Assembly: GCA_029298735.1 (NCBI GenBank)
Contig: JANSLP010000372.1
Coordinates: 1-30,275 of the forward strand
Direction: 5' to 3'
From: Ophiostoma sp. CBS 140.51
Taxonomy: Eukaryota; Ascomycota; Sordariomycetes; Ophiostomatales; Ophiostomataceae
DNA: 30,275 nt
The notes under the pieces are model-generated. The model did no database searches, was not told the origin of the DNA, and worked only from the letters and a program-made list of their open reading frames with translations. The translations under genes and the position numbers were made by a program. This document shows positions 28,103 to 30,275 of this stretch, in pieces. Each line of letters opens with the position of its first letter. The stretch's first letter is position 1.

Positions 28103-29773
28103 ATGGCACCACTTCTTCCCGTCCGTGTGTCGACCGGCCTTCTCCAGGGCTCGCTCTCCGAGTACGACGACAGCATTGCCGTCTACAAGGGCATTCCCTA
28201 TGCTGCATCAACCGCCGGCGAGAACCGGTGGCGCGCTCCTCAGCCGCGTGCATCCTGGGAAGGTGTTCGCCACGCCGACAGCTATGGCCCACCGTGCCCG
28301 CAAGTGCCGTTTGGTCCCATGAACATTCTGCCCACGCAAGACGAGGACTGTCTGTCTCTCAACATCTGGACACCGGCCAAGACCGCGACCGATGCTGCCA
28401 GCTCTGAAGGTACGCCTCTTCCTGTCTTTGTGTGGATCTACGGCGGCCGCTTCATTGCCGGGTCTGGCTCCGAGCTTGCCTATGAAGGCACGGGCTTGGC
28501 CAGCAAAGGCGTTGTTGTTGTCACGCTCAACTACCGCGTCGGCATCCTGGGCTTCCTGTCGCACCCAGAGCTCGATGCCGAGTCTGGCCACAGTGCGTCT
28601 GGAAACTACGGCATCCTCGACCAGATTGCTGCCCTCAAGTGGGTCCAGGAGAATATATCTGCTTTCGGTGGTGATCCTTCTTCTGTCACGATCGGCGGAC
28701 AGTCCGCAGGTGGCGCCTCCACGGGCATCCACGTGCTGTCCCCGCTGTCCCATGGTCTCTTCCACCGTGCCATTCCCCAGTCTGGCCAGCGGTACCCGCG
28801 GGATCCCCTCCTGAGCGGTCTTGCACCTGCGTATCGATCGAAAGAAAAGGCCACCCGGCAGGGCATAGCAACAGTCGCCGAGAAGGGTGCTGCGAGCATT
28901 GCAGACCTCCGCAAGCTACCACTCGATATTTTACTCCAGGGCAACAACAAGAACGACGATGTCTGGGGCAATCCCCCATTTTACCGCCCTTGCATCGACG
29001 GCTGGGTCCTGCCAGCCACCTTTGAAGAGTGTCTCCGCCGCGGCATCCAGGCAGATGTCCCCATTCTCACCGGCCACAATGCGGACGAGGGCGGGACATA
29101 TGCCGATCCCGAGTTCAACGAAGACGACCTGAAGTCCTGCGCAGAGCAAAAGTACGGTGCCCTTGCCGGTCGCTTCCTTGAGCTGTACCCGCGTGGCAAC
29201 GGTGTCGACGCGCGCGATGCGTGGAACCAGGCCGCTCGTGACAACTCGTGTGTGACAACTGCACTCTGGGCCAAAGAGTTCCATGGTCAGGCTGCCAGTC
29301 CCGTCTATGGCTATCTGTACACCCATGCTCCCCCTGCCCGCCAGGGTGGCCCCGACGCGCCCCCGTCTCGCCAGGCCATTGGTGCTGCAGCGCCGGAGAA
29401 CAATGCGCCGAAGCTGCGTATCTATGAAAAGGCAGTGCCGCGTTCCGAATACACGTACAGCAAGATCGGGCCTGGTGCACGCTACGGTGCGTTTCATGGC
29501 GCAGAGATCCCCTTCGTACTCAACAATCTCTACGCCCAGGACGGCTACCCATATGGCGAGGCTGATCATGAAGTTGCAGCGGTCATGTCAAGCTATTGGG
29601 CCAATTTTATCAAGACGGGAAACCCCAACGGTGCGGGCCTTGCAGAGTTTACCACCATCACCGACGACACAATCATGCGCCTTGGACGCGATTGCTACCC
29701 GATCCCCCTAGCTGATAGCCCTGAGAGGATTGCTTTCTGGAAGGAACACCTTAAAGCCCAAAAGCCCTGGTGA
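28103..29773 (+). CDS. Type-B carboxylesterase (esterase/lipase, PF00135 family)
   Basis: Intronless, 556 aa, start context ACAAAATGGC. Family landmarks are complete: IAVYKGIPYA (25-34), EDCLSLNIWTP (81-91), nucleophile elbow GGQSAGG with Ser201 where GESAGG is usual, the acid Glu329 in HNADEGGTY, and His465 in GAFHGAEIPFV. The oxyanion loop reads WIYGGRF (111-117) in place of the common W-HGGGF. There is no N-terminal signal peptide, so the protein is probably cytosolic, unlike secreted lipases and cholinesterase-type members. Type-B carboxylesterases cleave carboxylic esters of alcohols or phenols. The gene shares its promoter region with the sugar porter at 25398-27268, which fits hydrolysis of an imported ester. 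Substrate unknown. The intronless state contrasts with the neighbouring permeases. Confidence 0.93.
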   Translation: MAPLLPVRVSTGLLQGSLSEYDDSIAVYKGIPYAASTAGENRWRAPQPRASWEGVRHADSYGPPCPQVPFGPMNILPTQDEDCLSLNIWTPAKTATDAASSEGTPLPVFVWIYGGRFIAGSGSELAYEGTGLASKGVVVVTLNYRVGILGFLSHPELDAESGHSASGNYGILDQIAALKWVQENISAFGGDPSSVTIGGQSAGGASTGIHVLSPLSHGLFHRAIPQSGQRYPRDPLLSGLAPAYRSKEKATRQGIATVAEKGAASIADLRKLPLDILLQGNNKNDDVWGNPPFYRPCIDGWVLPATFEECLRRGIQADVPILTGHNADEGGTYADPEFNEDDLKSCAEQKYGALAGRFLELYPRGNGVDARDAWNQAARDNSCVTTALWAKEFHGQAASPVYGYLYTHAPPARQGGPDAPPSRQAIGAAAPENNAPKLRIYEKAVPRSEYTYSKIGPGARYGAFHGAEIPFVLNNLYAQDGYPYGEADHEVAAVMSSYWANFIKTGNPNGAGLAEFTTITDDTIMRLGRDCYPIPLADSPERIAFWKEHLKAQKPW

Positions 29774-30221
29774 GATTCGAGGGGTGGCGAGGATTGTTTA
29801 AATAAATTATGCGACTTGAAATATTGTGTTGTTTTTTGCTACGTATATAAGTTGATCTAGAATTATGGTTAATTTCTGTCATATATTTTTTTAAATAAAA
29901 TAAAGTAAATAATTATGGATTATTGTTTTCATAATTTTTAACATAACCTTATTGTAATCATTATTTGCCTTTCTCGGCCAGTCCTGGCTATTGGCGACTA
30001 ACTATACAGAACCCTCCTGGAAAAAAAACTAGGACAGATCTAAGTGGGTGTGTGTTATAAAGCCACTTTCCTAAGGGTAAGAGTCTCTACCCGATGATCA
30101 GTCTAGGGGAGGGATTTCTTGTTCTGGTAAACAGTAATAAGATGCAACGGCTAAATAATAGTCAATACGTGTGAGAGGTACTCGTGCCACGCCCCACTTT
30201 TTATGGTCACTCGAAAAACTC
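29774..30221. other. AT-rich 3' flank, no gene seen
   Basis: 29800-29960 is strongly AT-rich (for example TTTTTTTAAATAAAATAAAG). It then changes to mixed sequence with poly-A (about 30020-30027) and a TTATAAAG word near 30056. No coding frame is seen. The composition break suggests a boundary of inserted or decayed repetitive DNA. Confidence 0.4.
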
Positions 30222-30272
30222 GCACCAACAAGTTGGTGCTGGACACCATTTGGGCCGGACACCGTTTGGGCC
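30222..30272. repeat. Inverted repeat followed by a 16-bp tandem pair at the window edge
   Basis: GCACCAAC (30222-30229) and GTTGGTGC (30232-30239) form a hairpin with a 2-nt gap. GGACACCATTTGGGCC (30241-30256) then repeats as GGACACCGTTTGGGCC (30257-30272) with one change. More copies may follow beyond the window; the pattern would fit a satellite or the end of a transposable element. Confidence 0.65.
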
Positions 30273-30275
30273 ACC

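Noticed and set aside
30020..30140. Possible solo LTR with a TTATAAAG promoter word
   Set aside because: I could not find matching TG...CA ends, a second LTR, a primer-binding site or a target duplication inside the window.

Overview
The window reads as nuclear DNA of a filamentous ascomycete (Pezizomycotina, probably a Sordariomycete). The basis is short 60-100 nt introns with GT(A/G)NGT donors and CTAAC/CTGAC branch sites, two Zn2Cys6 regulators, several MFS permeases, ANNATG start contexts and no bacterial-style operons. Species cannot be read from the sequence. All multi-exon models were built by hand from splice signals and reading-frame continuity.

Layout. 1-62 is the 5' end of an unidentified gene that leaves the window. 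589-1652 (-) is a four-exon gene for a 276-aa protein that looks like a shortened, diverged ULA1/APPBP1-type E1 regulatory subunit. 2571-4415 (+) is a monocarboxylate-type MFS permease with an 8-nt microexon. 4691-7792 (-) is a very long Zn2Cys6 regulator (TF1). 7884-9533 is non-coding with small repeats. 9534-9755 (-) is an orphan terminal-exon-like relic. 9903-10775 (-) is an esterase D-like hydrolase (Est1), 11446-12153 (-) a SAM methyltransferase, and 12893-15078 (+) an eight-exon sugar-porter MFS. 15949-16754 (-) is a DsbA/thioredoxin-fold protein, 17366-18454 (+) a second esterase paralogous to Est1 (Est2), and 18829-19350 (-) a DUF1993 protein. 20374-21405 (+) is an intracellular TupA-like (tungstate-binding-type) protein. 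21757-22010 holds relics, including a 57-bp copy of TF1 coding sequence. 22201-24728 (-) is a second Zn2Cys6 regulator (TF2), 25398-27268 (-) a second sugar-porter MFS, and 28103-29773 (+) a type-B carboxylesterase. The last 500 bp are AT-rich and end in repeats.

From 9.9 kb to the end the genes mostly form divergent pairs that share promoters: methyltransferase/MFS, DsbA-like/Est2, DUF1993/TupA-like and MFS/carboxylesterase. Three esterases, two sugar-type permeases, a monocarboxylate permease and two Zn2Cys6 regulators together suggest an inducible uptake-and-hydrolysis cluster for an esterified substrate, such as an acylated sugar or an ester releasing an organic acid. This is inference; no backbone biosynthetic enzyme (PKS, NRPS or terpene synthase) is present. 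The least expected parts are the TupA-like protein without ABC partners, the mini-ULA1-like gene, and the duplicated gene fragments near TF1 and TF2.
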